From contig NC_134398.1 in NCBI RefSeq assembly GCF_050003625.1, forward strand, positions 84,507,983-84,571,982: a stretch of DNA of 64,000 nucleotides, written 5' to 3'. This DNA comes from Haematobia irritans. Taxonomy: Eukaryota > Arthropoda > Insecta > Diptera > Muscidae. Shown in pieces: positions 21,374-35,430 of the stretch (position 1 is the stretch's first letter; every line of letters starts with the position of its first letter). Made by a program: the position numbers and the translations under genes. A model generated the notes under the pieces. That model did no database searches and was not told the origin of the DNA. It worked only from the letters and a program-made list of their open reading frames with translations.

Positions 21374-21648
21374 CACTATATTTAAATATCGCTTGAAACA
21401 GATTTGTGTCGAATATTATATAGAGGCTCTAGCTCTTTATTATCCGTATAAATATTGCCTTTAGAAAAGAAAAAAAATTATCCAATTTATGTAAAAATAT
21501 TTTCCTATTATATTATCCTAGAATGAATATCTCGAGTTTCAATCCTGTAATTAAACGTGTTTTTATACCCTCCACCATAGGATGGGGGTATATTAACTTT
21601 GTCATTCCGTTTGTAACACATCGAAATATTGCTCTAAGACCCCATAAA

Positions 21649-21804
<156 letters not shown>

Positions 21805-22079
21805 TTTATGGGGTCTTAGAGCAATATTTCGATGTGTTACAAACGGAATGACAAAGTTAATATACCCCCATCCTATGGTGGAGGGTATAAAAACACGTTT
21901 AATTACAGGATTGAAACTCGAGATATTCATTCTAGGATAATATAATAGGAAAATATTTTTACATAAATTGGATAATTTTTATTCTTTTCTAAAGGCAATA
22001 TTTATACGGATAATAAAGAGCTAGAGCCTCTATATAATATTCGACACAAATCTGTTTCAAGCGATATTTAAATATAGTG

Positions 22080-22736
22080 CACTGAAAAAAATATTGTCGT
22101 GAGGTCAAAGATTTCATGTCTTTAAAATACGAATACAAATTTTGCTTAGCATAGAAGACGAATTTCTCTAAAATAAAGTTATCTTCCTTGTCCAAAAGTC
22201 GATAAACTTTTCAATGAAGTCATATTGTTCTTATAATTAAGTGATTTGACTTAAAAATTGGTATCTTAATATGAAAGAAACAATTTATAGGCTAAGGTCA
22301 ACTTGACTTTAATAATTCAGAAAAATTCTTTAAATTTAATGAAATTGTCTTTAAATTTGTTGTCTTTTTGCATCTTGACTACAAAGCAAAAAATCGTTCA
22401 AATATAGGACATGTTTTTCAAAACTTTATTTGAAAGAAGTTTATTACTTCAAACATAGCATAATTTCTATTGGAAGTCGAGTCCTAATTTGGAAAATAAA
22501 GTTGCCGTTAACTCGTTTTTAAAGGACTTTGATAGCATATGAAGAAAAAAAGCTGAGAAAGCGAAAAATTAAAATTTGCTTCCTAGAAGCAAGTACACAA
22601 AACCTAAATTTAAAAGAGAATTGTGTCTTAAAATTATCCTTACTTGTATTCTCCGCTTCTTTGGCTCGGAATCAATACCCAATTTTTTAAAGTAAAGACA
22701 AAATCTTTGGAACCGAGTATGTTTTTTTTTTCAGTG
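22080..22736. mobile_element. CACTGAAAA MITE (right arm, inverted)
   Basis: Mirror of 20718-21373, one base longer in the terminal homopolymer. Confidence 0.85.
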
Positions 22737-22873
22737 TGGGTACATCTGACTAATATATAGATCCAAGATTTGATATGAATTGAATTATCTTCATGACCAT
22801 CTAGAATTATAAATCCAAAGATATTTTACGTTCCTATGGAGATATATTAAATTTGGCTGATATCGGTCTATGT

Positions 22874-23003
22874 TATTATATGCCCGATTCTATGTTTATC
22901 TCAATGACAAGGGTCCTTTTTTATAGCCGAGTCCTTGTCCTTTTTTACAGCACTATTTGAATTGATGTCGTGATGCAAGTTGGGCATGCTAATCATTGCA
23001 CCA
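22874..23003 (-). mobile_element. SINE fragment (right arm)
   Basis: Mirror of 20451-20580. Confidence 0.8.
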
Positions 23004-23524
23004 TGTTGGCTTCATGTATTTGAGTAAGAAACTACACAATTTAGATCTCGATTTATCCGAAATTCGTTATTTCATCCCATTTTCTTGAGCGCTTGACGAG
23101 AAACTCTAGAAATATATCCTATAGATCTAGAATCTAATGTAGTCTCCATATGTGAAAATTAACCTAACCATTTGAAACGATTTTCTTGAGGGAGTATCTT
23201 TACGGCCTAAAATGCATAGGTAATTTGAAGGCACATCATTGTATAATTGTATATAATCCCTAACGATGGGGTTTTATCAAAGCAAATTATAATATATAAA
23301 GTTTTTCAATTCCCTTTGTTGGGCTATTTATGGTCAAGTCTTTAGAATAGCAAACACAAATAGCCCAGCAAAGAGAATTAAAAATATTACATTGGTCATA
23401 AATGAAATTATCTATATTTAGTTTTGTTCGCATTAATAGTATCAATTTATTATAACTTCAGTCAACCTTTTAATTGGAAATATCTTGGAAAAGCGACACT
23501 TCCATACGCTCACGAAACTAAGTA

Positions 23525-23740
23525 AAGGTATTAAGTTCGAGTTTTGCCGCTAATATCGCTAAAGTGAAAATTAAATCAGTAAAAAAAGTCATAAAATTAT
23601 ACACATTTGTTGAAAATTTGATGGGAAATAGCCCAACGCAAATTTTTAAAAAGTGTGTATACCTTAAAATGGATTATTAAAGAAAAGTAATCGTGAAAAA
23701 TTACGATTTTAGCGGCTAAACTCGAACTTAATACCCACCT
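23525..23740. mobile_element. TA-flanked MITE (right arm)
   Basis: Mirror of 19714-19929. Confidence 0.85.
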
Positions 23741-24475
23741 TAACAGTTGTGGCAAATAAAAAAGAAATAGTAATTCAATTCACTGCATTTTATACTGGTC
23801 GACTTAAAAATCAACAATCATCTCCCTCCGTTCATACTAAATGGGTATCGAGCCTTTCCATTTATTTGTCCATTGCGAGATTGGTATGCCAAATAACGAA
23901 AAAATCTCTCAAAAGTTGGTGTAGTGCTATTTTGTATAACATCTTCCACAAGCAGCGACTACCACTAATAGATTAATAGAGGCGGCTCTACCCGGTTACC
24001 CGGCTGCAGTTCTTTCCTATAAGTTTATTCGAAAAAAATAAATCCTTTGTATATTAGTATTTAACTAACGGTACGGTCATACTAAGCCAATATTTAACCA
24101 AAATTAGTATCAAACATTTTCTGAGATCAATTTTGAAATATCTAGAAACAAATTTTGACTATTTATTCAATCGACTAATTCTTTTTTAATTTCTGTGATG
24201 TATTTGCCTAATGTGACAGTACCGTAACGCAATTTACCTTTATGCTATTCCAATTTGCTTTCTTTGTTTCTGGATTCGTAAACGAACAAACCACTAAGAA
24301 TTTAATTTATCAATTACGCCCATTAGATGTCTCAGTTGACTGTTTTATCGTGAGATGGCGCATTACATCTCATTTGTTACACATCGAAATATTAATTTCA
24401 CACCATTTAAAGTAAAGTATGATCTGGTTGGCTATTTTGAATCTTGTGGCTATTTTAACTCGGACTATTGGTGTA

Positions 24476-25769
24476 CGAGGGCAGTTCGGAAACTTCTTAG
24501 TCTAGCACAAAAAGCACGGTATAAACAGAAAAAAGTTAAGTGTTTTGGAAACATCCATCTCTGTTATGAACACATATTAAATTTTGTTTCGATCTGGCAA
24601 CTCCTTGATATAGAAACAGGTGTTCAAAAAAGACGCATCCGCAATTTTTTTACAATGGAAAAATTAGAAATGCGTGCTGTCATTAAATATTTACATAAAA
24701 AAGGTTTATCGGGACAAGAAATTCATAATGATATGGTGAATGTGTTAGGTGAAAGTGCTCCTTCATATGTAACAGTAAAAAATTGGGTTGCTGACTTTAA
24801 ACCTGGTCGTACAAGCATTGAAGATGAACCATGTAGTGGACGTCCAAAAACAGCAATAACAACAGAAATTGTAGCATAAGTGCATGATATGGTAATAAAT
24901 GATCGACGAATAAAAGTGCGTGAAATTGCTAATATCATGGGCATCTCAAATGACGACTCAATTTAATTTTGCATGAAGAACTACAGATGAAAAAGCTTTC
25001 TGCATGATGGGTGCCGCACTTGTTAACGGTCGATCAAAAACGCATAAGAATGAAAATTTCTCAAGCCTGTTTGGATCGTTTTAAGCGAAATAAAATTGAT
25101 TTTAAGCGTCGTTTCATAACTGTTGATGAGACATGGATCCACCACTATACTCCAGAGACAAAAGAACAATCCAAACAATAGACTTAAGCTGAAGGAAGTG
25201 CCCCAAAGAAGGCAAAAACAATTCAATCGGCTGGTAAGGTTATGGCAAGGGTTTTTGGGACTTCAAAGGTATTTTATTGATTGACTATCTGCAAAAGGGT
25301 AAAACAATAAATTCAGAGTACTATTGCAACCTTTTGGATCAATTAAATGTACAAATTGGAGAAAAACGTCCTGGCTTACAACACAAAAAATATAATTTTT
25401 CATCAAGACAACGCACCAGCGCACAAGAGTGTTTTAACAATGGCTAAAATCAACGAATTAAAGTACGAGTTGCTTGACCACCCACCCTATTCTCCTGATT
25501 TAGCTCCCAGTGACTTTTACTTGTTCCCAAATCTAAAAAAATTGCTTGCTGGCAAGCGTTTTACCTCAAATGAAGATGCAATTACAGTTGTAAACCACTA
25601 TTTTGAAGACCTTGAGGAAAACTATTTTAATCAAGGGTTATAATTGCTAGAAAAGCGTTAGACTAAGTATATTGAAGTTTCAGGAGATTATATTGAAAAA
25701 TAAAATTATTTTTGAAAAACTAAGTATTCTCTTTCATTGATAGGCTAAGAAGTTTCCAAACCGCCCTCG
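24476..25769 (+). mobile_element. Mariner (DD34D), right arm copy
   Basis: Inverted twin of 17685-18978 with the same TA flanks, terminal repeats and the same disabling changes: TAA at 24877, the frameshift near 24,960 and the stop near 25,180. The transposase would start at ATG 24655. The C-terminal 98-codon frame (25347-25643) holds the second and third catalytic aspartates. Shared lesions show that the palindrome formed after the element died. Confidence 0.95.
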
Positions 25770-25966
25770 TATCAACCCAGCAAAAACTTGGTAAGCACTA
25801 GTGATTCTTCCAGTAATACCCGTAATCAAAAACTTACTACTTGTACCTATTACCTGGGATTTAAAAAAATAACCGTTAATAGTAGCGAAAAGTAATTCTA
25901 AATTGAATTTCAGAAAAAATACAACATTGATGCAATTAGGTTAGGTTAGGTTAAAGTGGCAGCCCG

Positions 25967-27288
<1,322 letters not shown>

Positions 27289-28282
27289 TGGGTCGTGGTG
27301 AAATTCTGAGTCGATCTGAGAATGTCCGTCCGTCTGTTGAAATCACGCTAACTTCCGAACGAAACAAGCTATCGACTTGAAACTTGGCACAAGTAGTTGT
27401 TACTGACGTAGGTCAGATGGTATTGCAAATGGGCCATATCGGTCCACTTTTATGTATAGCCCCCATATAAACGGACCCCCAAGTTTGGCTTGCGAGGCCT
27501 CTAAGAGCAGCAAATTTCATACGATCCGGCTGAAATTTGGTACATGGTCTCTAACAACCATGCAGAAATTGGTCCACATCGGTTCATAATTATATATAGC
27601 GCCCATATAAACCGATCCTCCGATTTGGCTTGCAAGGCCTCTAAGAGAAGCAAATTTCATCCGATCCGGATGAAATTTGGTACATGGTGTTAGTATATGA
27701 TCTCTAACAACCATGCAGAAATTGGTCCACATCGGTTCATAATTATATATAGCTCCCATATAAACCGATCCTCCGATTTGGCTTGCAAGGCCTCTAAGAG
27801 AAGCAAATTTCATCCGATCCGGATGAAATTTGGTACATGGTGTTAGTAGTCCACATCGGTCCATAATTATATATAGCCCCCATATAAACCGATCTCCCGA
27901 TTTGGCTTGCGAGGCCTCTAAGAGAAGCAAATTTCATCCGATCCGGCTGAAATTTGGTACATGGTGTTAGTATATGATCTCTAACAACCATGCAAAAATT
28001 GGTCCACATCGGTCCATAATTATATATAGCCCCCATATAAATCGATCACCAGATTTGACCTCCGGAGCTCCTGGAAGACCAAAATTCATCTGATTCAGTT
28101 GAAATTTGGTACGTGGTGTTAATATATGGCCTCAAACTCCCATACAAAAATTGGTCGAAATCGGTCCATAATTATATATAGGCGCCATATAAACCGATCC
28201 CCAGATTTAACCTCCAGAGGCCCTTGGAAGAGCAAAATTCTTTCCATTCGGTTGAAATTTGGTACGTGATGTAGTATATGGT

Positions 28283-28704
28283 CATTAGCGTAGCTAGACA
28301 ATTTTCCTAGGGGGGGCTATAGCAGGAAGTTTTTTTGCTTGATTTTTTTTCATATTTTTATGTGTACTTTTTTTGTTTTTTTTTTTTTTTTAAATAGTTT
28401 AAGAAAAGAGTAAGCATAAATAAATTGGTACAAATTATTAAAATTTTGCCACAAAACTGCTAAATCCATTATAGAAAAATCCATTATTTAAAATATCACA
28501 AAGTAATTCGATTGTTCATTAAAGTTTAGCGGAACTTTGTGCGATTGTATATACTTGTTTAATTTTTATAAAAATTAAAAAAAAAAAACTATTGCCATTT
28601 ATTGAAAAATGAAAAATCATAAATAGAGTTTCAAATTCTGGGGGGGGGCTAAAATTTTTCTGGGGGGTCTAAGCCCCCTCCCCAGAGGCCTTCCTACGCT
28701 TATG
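28283..28704. mobile_element. hAT-type MITE with G-rich ends
   Basis: 422 bp with terminal repeats CATTAGCGTAG and CTACGCTTATG and a perfect 8-bp target duplication TATATGGT (28275-28282 and 28705-28712). Runs of G near 28307 and 28642 lie inside the ends. The 8-bp duplication is diagnostic of the hAT superfamily. It splits a repeat unit of the DINE-like element. No coding capacity. Confidence 0.92.
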
Positions 28705-29183
28705 TATATGGTATCCAACAACCATGCAGGAATTGGTTCTTATCAGCCCATAATTATATATAGCTCCCATATAAACTGATCTCCAGATTTGACCTCCGGT
28801 GCCTTTTGGAGAAGCAAAATTCATCCGATCTGCTTGAAATTTGGTACGTGGTGATCGTATATGATATTTAACAACCATGCCAAAAGTGGTCCATATCAGT
28901 CCATAATCATATATAGCCCCATATAAACCGATCCCGAGATTTGGTTTTGGAACCTCTTGGAGGAACAAATTTCATCCAAGTGAGTTGAAATTTGGTACAT
29001 TGTGCTAGTATATGGTCGTTAACAACCATGCCTAACTAGGTCCATATCGGTCTATAGTTATATATATCCCTCAGATAAATCGATTGTGGATGACAGTCTT
29101 TCTTAGAAGTTTCTACGCAATCCATGGTGGAAGGTACATAAGATTCGGCCCGGCCGAACTTACGGCCGTATATACTTGTTTTC

Positions 29184-29495
29184 TTTGGAGCAAAGTCAAA
29201 CAAACGACATAAGAGGAAAGTTTTTTTTCTTAATTTCAATGCTAGTTTACATCGAAATAAATACATAAATGCTTCTGCATAAAGACAATTATCTTTATTT
29301 TAAGGACAATAATTAGCATCATCATTTTACTAGATATTAAAGATACATGTCTTTATGTTCAAGTTAATTGTCTTTAAATGGATACAATTAGGTTTTATAG
29401 TAAAGAAATTTATCATCATAACATATTTAAGAAAAATATGTATCTTGAATTGTAGGATACAAAATCTTCCTTGTTAAGACACTTATTTTTCAGTG
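29184..29495. mobile_element. CACTGAAAA MITE fragment
   Basis: Words shared with the family at 20718 (AAGACAATTATCTTTATTTTA-like, TTAAGACA) run up to a terminus TTTTTCAGTG. The other end is not seen. Confidence 0.5.
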
Positions 29496-29742
29496 TAATA
29501 CACAGAGATGCCAAACTGATAGATAAAACTCTTGCAAGAAGGTTTAATATACAGATATTTAATGACATCAACTTTGTAATTTTATTAAAATTAGTTTTTG
29601 TTAGACAGACTGAGAAACACGTCTAGCCAACTCGAATGCAGAAAAGATATCACAAAATTGATTCAAAAAGAAACACTTTTGATCCTTTTGTCTTTCCTCC
29701 GATCCCTTTATAGGTCTTAGAATAGCGCTGCTAAGGCCTACA
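29496..29742. other. Spacer, nothing recognised
   Basis: No feature supported. Confidence 0.4.
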
Positions 29743-30542
29743 CTAAATCTCCAAGGTCTCCGTGTTCACCGCCATCACAGTACTTCTACCCGCGTCGGTG
29801 ATCAATATCGTCCAGTCGTCTGTTGGATAGTTTCTCTTGTTTTGAGCCTTTAGCATCCCCAGTAGGCGATCTTGCGGTAAGATGGGCTCCGCTATGGAGA
29901 CCCTCATTCTGGGTTGCGTTTTCACTTCCTCTTCGGGAATGACTTTTAGATTGGCTCCCTCCCACTGTTGCAAGCCCTCTAGGGTTCCCTTCCGCCAGGC
30001 AAGGGTCTCCGCCGTCTTGAAGTGTAGGATTTTATGCCCCTGCTTCGACTGTATGTTGCCAAAAAAAGGTACATCATCCTCCTCTTACCGTATCCTTTCA
30101 GATATCTCAAATAGTAATCTGCTTTCCAATATCCGCCAATTCTCTTCCTTAATTTTCCTGTCTCTATTACCACATTTATACAGCCTTCGTTGTATAAGTT
30201 CCTCCCTTGTTCCTTCCGGGGTTTTTTGACCATAGTGACCTCTGTAGAATTCGTGTCCTTCGTTATGTTCCTCTTGTGGCGTCCATATTCCTCGGAGTCA
30301 GGGTTTAGTGACACATCCTCTGCCGGAATTTTAGAACCATTAGATTTCTCGGCGGGATTTCGAGCTAGGCTCGGCATTCCTTTCGAGGCCTCTAATGGGC
30401 TGGACGCACACAATATCTCCGTACTGCCTATCTTTTCCCTAACCTGGGTGAGGGAAGACGAGCTTAGCTCATCTGCCCTACTTTTCTTGCCTCCATCTTC
30501 AGCTATGGCTAAATCGGCGCAAGTGGTTAGGCGAAAGTTCAA
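29743..30542 (-). pseudogene. ORF1 remnant of a second non-LTR retroelement
   Basis: On the minus strand two frames join. The first (30542-29979) starts MNFRLTTCADLAIAEDGGKK and is Ser/Glu/Lys-rich with a basic middle. After a frameshift near 29,990-30,060 the second reads LQQWEGANLKVIPEEEV, RMRVSIAEPILP, RNYPTDDWTILI and VMAVNTETLEIL. This mirrors the layout of the ORF1 remnant at 9580-12485 (charged N-terminal part, then a domain with a DW motif), so it is probably the same kind of RNA-binding ORF1 protein (DUF4780-like). The downstream ORF2 is missing at 29.7 kb, so the copy is truncated or cut. Confidence 0.72.
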
Positions 30543-30795
30543 TGTACCTTCTTTTTTTCAAAAAAATTATCAATAATGTCTTGGTGATTTGTGTGGAGAA
30601 TTTTAATTTAAATTGGAGACTTTCGGGGACGAAAGCACCCCAATTTGGGGAAAAGAGCCAGGAAAATACTGGCAACACTGTCATCAACAATATCAACAAT
30701 GAACCATCAGAGAAGAGAATGAATTACAAATCAGACACAGATAACATTGCTCAAATATACAGACACATCATAAATAAAACAAGTCGATGTATATG
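30543..30795 (-). other. Probable 5' sequence of the second retroelement
   Basis: Lies upstream of the minus-strand ORF1 and is continued by 33458-33572 and 36221 onward once two hAT insertions are removed. A plus-strand 94-codon frame over it is not credible. Confidence 0.4.
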
Positions 30796-31179
30796 GCAAG
30801 TATTAAAGTTGAGCGATCCCGGATAACTAAAGTGATCGGTCTTTTCAGATCCGCTCCTAAAAAGGAACTAGTTCCATCATTTAGTTCTACAGTTCCTTTT
30901 GGATCCGGATAAGGAAAGTGCTTAACCCTTTCGACCCCGAATTTTTATAGATATCGCTAAAATTTTTTTTTACTTTTAATCATGTTGAAGTCATTTAAGA
31001 AGCGTCTGGCCGAAATTTCGGGTCGCCACGCCCATTTGTTTAGGCTGTAGAGAATGTTGCCTGTGGGCAACTTTAGGCAATTGTGACTACAAAATAGTTT
31101 GTTTTGTAAAGATAGACGTGTTACGTTTTATTGGATTTTTTTAAGTTTTTTGTTATTTTACAGTAATATATACTTAGGT

Positions 31180-31850
31180 GCGCGCGTGAGTGGAATTTCA
31201 CTCACGCTCAAACACATTGACGAAGAAATATTTGTACTCACGCACGCCATGTGGGTAGGAATTCACGCTCACGTCAATTCACGAAATGAAAAGTTATACT
31301 CGCGCACGCTCACACATGAACAACGTTTATGCCTCACGCTTTCGCACGATTCACGACAATTTTCCTACTTCACGACAAACCTCGTGATTCACGAATATTT
31401 TCGGAACACGACAATTTTCGTGGCTCAATAAAATTCTCGTAATTCACGAAATTTCTCGTGACTCACCCTATTGAAATCTTAACAGTGATGAATGGTGATT
31501 AAAATCGGTGAGCTTGAATTTAATCGTGAACGTGAATTTGTTCGTGATTGTGACATTTTGTGTCTCTGTTTTACCGTGAGTGTGAATTTTATCGTGAACA
31601 TGAATTTTATCGTTAACGTGAATTTTATCTTGAGCGTGAGTGAGTTGGATCATGAGCGTGAGTTGGATCGTGAAAGTGAATTTTTATCGGGAGCGTGATT
31701 TCGGAGAAATTTTACTCACTCACAATCATTAACACAATTTGATTTTTACTTACGCTCACGCGCCACAAATTTTTGTTTAGTCCCGTTCACGCACATTCAC
31801 GAGATTTCCTTTAAATTTCATTCACGGCTTCGCGTGACTCACGAAAATGT
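31180..31850. repeat. CACG/CGTG array (copy 4)
   Basis: Diverged units of the same repeat as at 1-447, again switching orientation within the array (CACGCTC to GTGAACGTGAA around 31,500). Frames across it are repeat translations. Confidence 0.88.
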
Positions 31851-31958
31851 TTTGTTTTTTTTTTTTGTTTTGAACCCATGTCAATTTAACTGGCGGTGTA
31901 AAAAAACCAAAGTATTATAAAGCGCCAATATTCGTGCAAATCCACTAGTATGTTGCCA

Positions 31959-32207
31959 CACCCAGAGAAGGAATATGATCACTTCAACCATGTTTCGAGA
32001 GCAAAATGTTATTTTTGGACGGAGAACATGTAACATGTTTGCGGTAACCATGTTATTTTCTCAAAAAGCATATGTCTAACTTCGGTAATCATGTATATGT
32101 TTGCCGAGAAAACAACATTTTTGCGACAAAAATGTTCCATGGTCGCCGTTCAAAAATAACATTTTGCTCTCGAAACATGGTTGGTGATCATATTCCTTCT
32201 CTGCGTG
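31959..32207. mobile_element. Foldback MITE, about 249 bp
   Basis: Ends CAGAGAAGGAATATGATCA and TGATCATATTCCTTCTCTG; the inverted homology extends to about 65 bp per side and includes a shared AAAATGTTATTTTT block. A longer element with similar termini lies at 61147-62299. Confidence 0.88.
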
Positions 32208-33457
32208 CAAGAAGGTCGATATCTATGGATTCCTCCCTTTTTTACGATTCCTCCAAATTCTCCCTGCACTGCAGATATGTTTCCCACATCATCGCCGCAT
32301 TTCTCGTCACTGGGACATCCCAATCGAAGTTCAAAATTTGTTAAAAATCATTGTTTTTCAAACCTTTTTTCTCCAGGTCTTATGTCCACAAAAAATATGT
32401 AATTTTACAACCACAATTGCCTAAAGTTGCCCACAGGCAACTTTTCAATTTTAAAAATTTCTCATCTGTTGTGTTTTTGCAATTCTAAGATTTGACTTCC
32501 AGAAATATTTTATTCGACATGTACTACAACAGATTTAATAAAAACTTTCAAAATTTTAGTTGAAATTTTTTGAAAAAAGTCACATGTATAAAAACCTCTT
32601 TTTAAATTCGCAAATATTTTTTTCTTGAGGCACGTGCGTATTAATGAAAAAATGTTTGCTAATTGACAATCAAATTAGCTGATTTTTCATTCAACTTGAA
32701 GAAAACACTTGTAGCTTTCGATACCGTTACTGTTTTATGAACAAAAACAAAAACAACGCTGACAGCGAGTCTCAAAACACAAAAAGTTGCCCACAGGCAA
32801 CTTTAGGGTCGAAATGGTTAAAGAATCCCATATATTGACATTTTCTTTTAGCTCCGCAAGAAAATAAAACGCATGAACACTAAATTTAAGTAAAACATAA
32901 ATGTTCACAAGCATTTAATCAAATTTCTTGAACATTAATTTATATAACAAAGATTTTGGGACTAACATTAGATAATGGTATAACTCTGTAGAAAAAATTT
33001 CAGAGATCAATACTAATACAAAGATCTACATTTATTTTAGAAATATCGTGTTTAAATTTTTTTCATAGAGAAAATCAAAAGTTACTATGTAAAAAATTAT
33101 TTTGCCGACTTTAGACCAAAAGAGTTCGCCTTTCGTGTATGATATGTTTCTATTGCGTAAAATATTCTTCCGCATTGTACAGGCTTTGCTGATTTACATA
33201 ATTTTTGTAAAGCATGTTGGTATTGATATTTAGGTTGGAACAGTTTCGATATCTTCATTAAGGATCTGGCAACTTAAATTTAATTGAGAGCTGTTGTCAT
33301 AAAGAGCGAAAGAAATGGAATGAGTACACAACGAAATGAATATAAGGAACTGAGGAGCTGAAAGAGTAAAGGCATCGGATCCAGTTCATTTAGTTCCAGC
33401 CACGGAATAGTTCCAAAGAGCTAGTTCGCTCCGGAACTACCCAACTCTGGCAAGTAT

Positions 33458-33572
33458 CCAGCATCAGAGAAAGCAAGAGGGAAATCAGTGCAATATCAGT
33501 AGCAGACGAACGTAGTGATACTACTCTAGTTTTAAGCATTATGCCTTGTTGTTAGTTTCTGCTTGAATGTTA
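33458..33572. other. Host/retroelement segment between two hAT insertions
   Basis: Continues the sequence left of 30803. Nothing coding is recognised. Confidence 0.4.
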
Positions 33573-34026
33573 GTTATACGCAGGGATCCGGAGCGGAGCG
33601 TGGAGCGGGGCGGAGCAAGCCCTTTTTTAGCCGGAGCGGGAGCGGCATTTCTAAAATCCGGAGCGGAGCGGTTTCCAAATGAAAAACCGCTCCGAATAAA
33701 ATATTACTTGAATGAAATGTGTAACTTTGAAATTACACTGTGTAGGTAATTTCAAATTTAGCTAGTACTTAGCGTAGTGTGAGCAAACGTTTAAAATGTA
33801 CGATATGTATTTTTGTACGTACGTACATTGGGGAAAACACAACGTGTTTTTTTAGTAGTTGTTTTCAAAAACGGCAAATGTCAAAATATATCTCTAGTAT
33901 GTGTTGTAAAAGGAACAACAGTACTTTCGATCAATTTCATCCCGTATTACTACAAAGATGTTTGTAATGAACGTCAAATAAATGCAATTAAACGATCTTA
34001 TTTATATTTAATTTTTTAGTTTTTTA

Positions 34027-34636
34027 CACTGAAAAAAATATTGTCGTGAAGTCAAAGATTCCATGTCCTTAGAATAACAATGCAAATTTTGTTTAACATG
34101 GAAGACGCATTTCTCTAAAATAACGTTTTTTTTCTTGTCCAAAAGGCAATAAGCTTTTGAATGAAGTTGTAATGTCCTTATAATTAAGTGATTTTACTTA
34201 AAAATGTGTATCATAACATGAAAGATAAAATTTTTGAAGTAAGGTCAACGTGACTTTAATAATTAAGAAAAATTCTTTAAAATTAATAAAATTGTCTTTA
34301 AATTTGTTTCCTTTTTGCATCTTGCCTACAAAGCAAAAAATCGTTAAAAATAAGACATGTTTTTCAACACTTTATTTTAAAGACGCTGTTTACTTGAAAC
34401 GTAGCATAATTTCTACTGGAAGTCGAGTCTTAATATGGAAAAAAAACTCGTTAACTCGTTTTTAAAGGATTTTGATAACAACTGACGAAAAAAATCTAAA
34501 AAAATGAAAAATTAACATTTGCTTCCTAGAAGCAAGTACATAACCCCCAAATTTAAAAGAGAATTACGTCTTTAAAGTATCCTTACTGTTAAAGTAAAGA
34601 CAAAATCTTTGGAACCGGGCATGCTTTTTTTCAGTG
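34027..34636. mobile_element. CACTGAAAA MITE, nested in hAT
   Basis: Ends CACTGAAAAAAATATTG and TTTTTTTCAGTG; interior words (AAGTCAAAGATTCCATGTCC, GGAAGTCGAGTC) match the family at 20718, in inverse orientation, with moderate divergence. It is thus an older copy than the palindrome set. Confidence 0.85.
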
Positions 34637-34992
34637 TAAGGACATTCATATTGCTTTACTATTGTACTATATCCTAGCATTCTCTTATTTCTGATATTAG
34701 TTCTCGAAAATTTAATTAAAATTATGGATAGTTTAAATTTTGGTTGAAAAATGTGCGCAAATACATTTATTATACAATAAAGGGAAAAAAAGCGAAATTA
34801 GGTAACACTAGATCTGAGTAAGAATATTCGTAGGTATACCACGGACTGATGTCGATGGAGGTTGTTGCAAACATAAACATACACACACACATTACAAATA
34901 TAACAAAACCTCTTCTCTACGTCTGTTGCAAAACAAAAAAAACTTTCGGAGAGTAGTTACTTCTACTCTGTGTATAGACTTTCAATTCCAAT

Positions 34993-35110
34993 CAGCGTTG
35001 CCGTTTTGGTCCGATCGGACCAAAATTGGTCCAAAAGATTTCTAATTTTTAAATTTGGTCCGATGGTCAGACCAAACAGAATTTGGTCCATTTTGGTCCA
35101 TTTTCATAAA
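34993..35110. repeat. TTTGGTCC-rich segment
   Basis: Begins CAGCGTTGCCG and repeats TTTGGTCCGATCGGACC-type words several times. The opening resembles a hAT terminus (compare CAGCGTTACCG at 57874), but the opposite end is not found. Confidence 0.5.
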
Positions 35111-35140
35111 TTTGGTTTCTATCACATATTAAATAGTAGA

Positions 35141-35430
35141 TGGTGCACCGCAAAGAATATTGTCGGGAGGCCAAATATTTCACCTGCTTAAAATACGAAT
35201 TTTGCTTAGAATAGAAGACGTATTTCTCTGAAAAAAAGTTTTTCCTTGTCTAAAAGTCTCTAAACTTTTCAATGAAGTCTGTTTATCCTTATAGCTAAGT
35301 GATTCGACATAAAAATGTGTATCCTAACATGAATGCAAATTTCCTTTTAATGAAGTCAAAATGGATTTAATATTTCTGAAAAAAATCTTCAAAATTAATA
35401 AAATGTTTCAACACATTGTTTTAAAGTCAT
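35141..35430. mobile_element. CACTGAAAA MITE fragment, diverged
   Basis: Shares ATATTGTCGGGAGGCCAAA, AGAAGACGTATTTCTCT and TTAGTGATT-like words with 34027-34200 but lacks a clear terminus. Confidence 0.6.

Larger units (their letters stand above)
30926..32817. mobile_element. piggyBac-like TTAA element
   Basis: 1892 bp flanked by TTAA on both sides (30922-30925 and 32818-32821) with ends CCCTTTCGACCC and GGGTCGAAATGG. TTAA targets and CCC... ends are typical of piggyBac. A near-palindrome GTTGCCYRYRGGCAAC occurs at about 31058, 32425 and 32788. The cargo is a CACG array (31180-31850) and a foldback MITE. No transposase frame is present. Confidence 0.85.
30804..33449. mobile_element. hAT element carrying a piggyBac-like insertion
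   Basis: Terminal repeats TAAAGTTGAGCGATCCCGGA and, at the right end read inward, CAGAGTTGGGTAGTTCCGGA. A perfect 8-bp duplication GCAAGTAT flanks it (30796-30803 and 33450-33457), which indicates hAT. Without the inserted 30926-32817 the element is about 750 bp, with GGATCCG/CCGGATC and AGTTCC words near both ends and no transposase frame, so it is non-autonomous. Confidence 0.9.

Noticed and set aside
27517..28036. Minus-strand frames with repeated MGAIYNYGPMW
   Set aside because: Translation of tandem units of a DINE-like element.
29882..30229. Plus-strand 115- and 128-codon frames opposite the retroelement ORF1
   Set aside because: Shadows of the minus-strand ORF1 remnant, which shows the recognisable domain layout.
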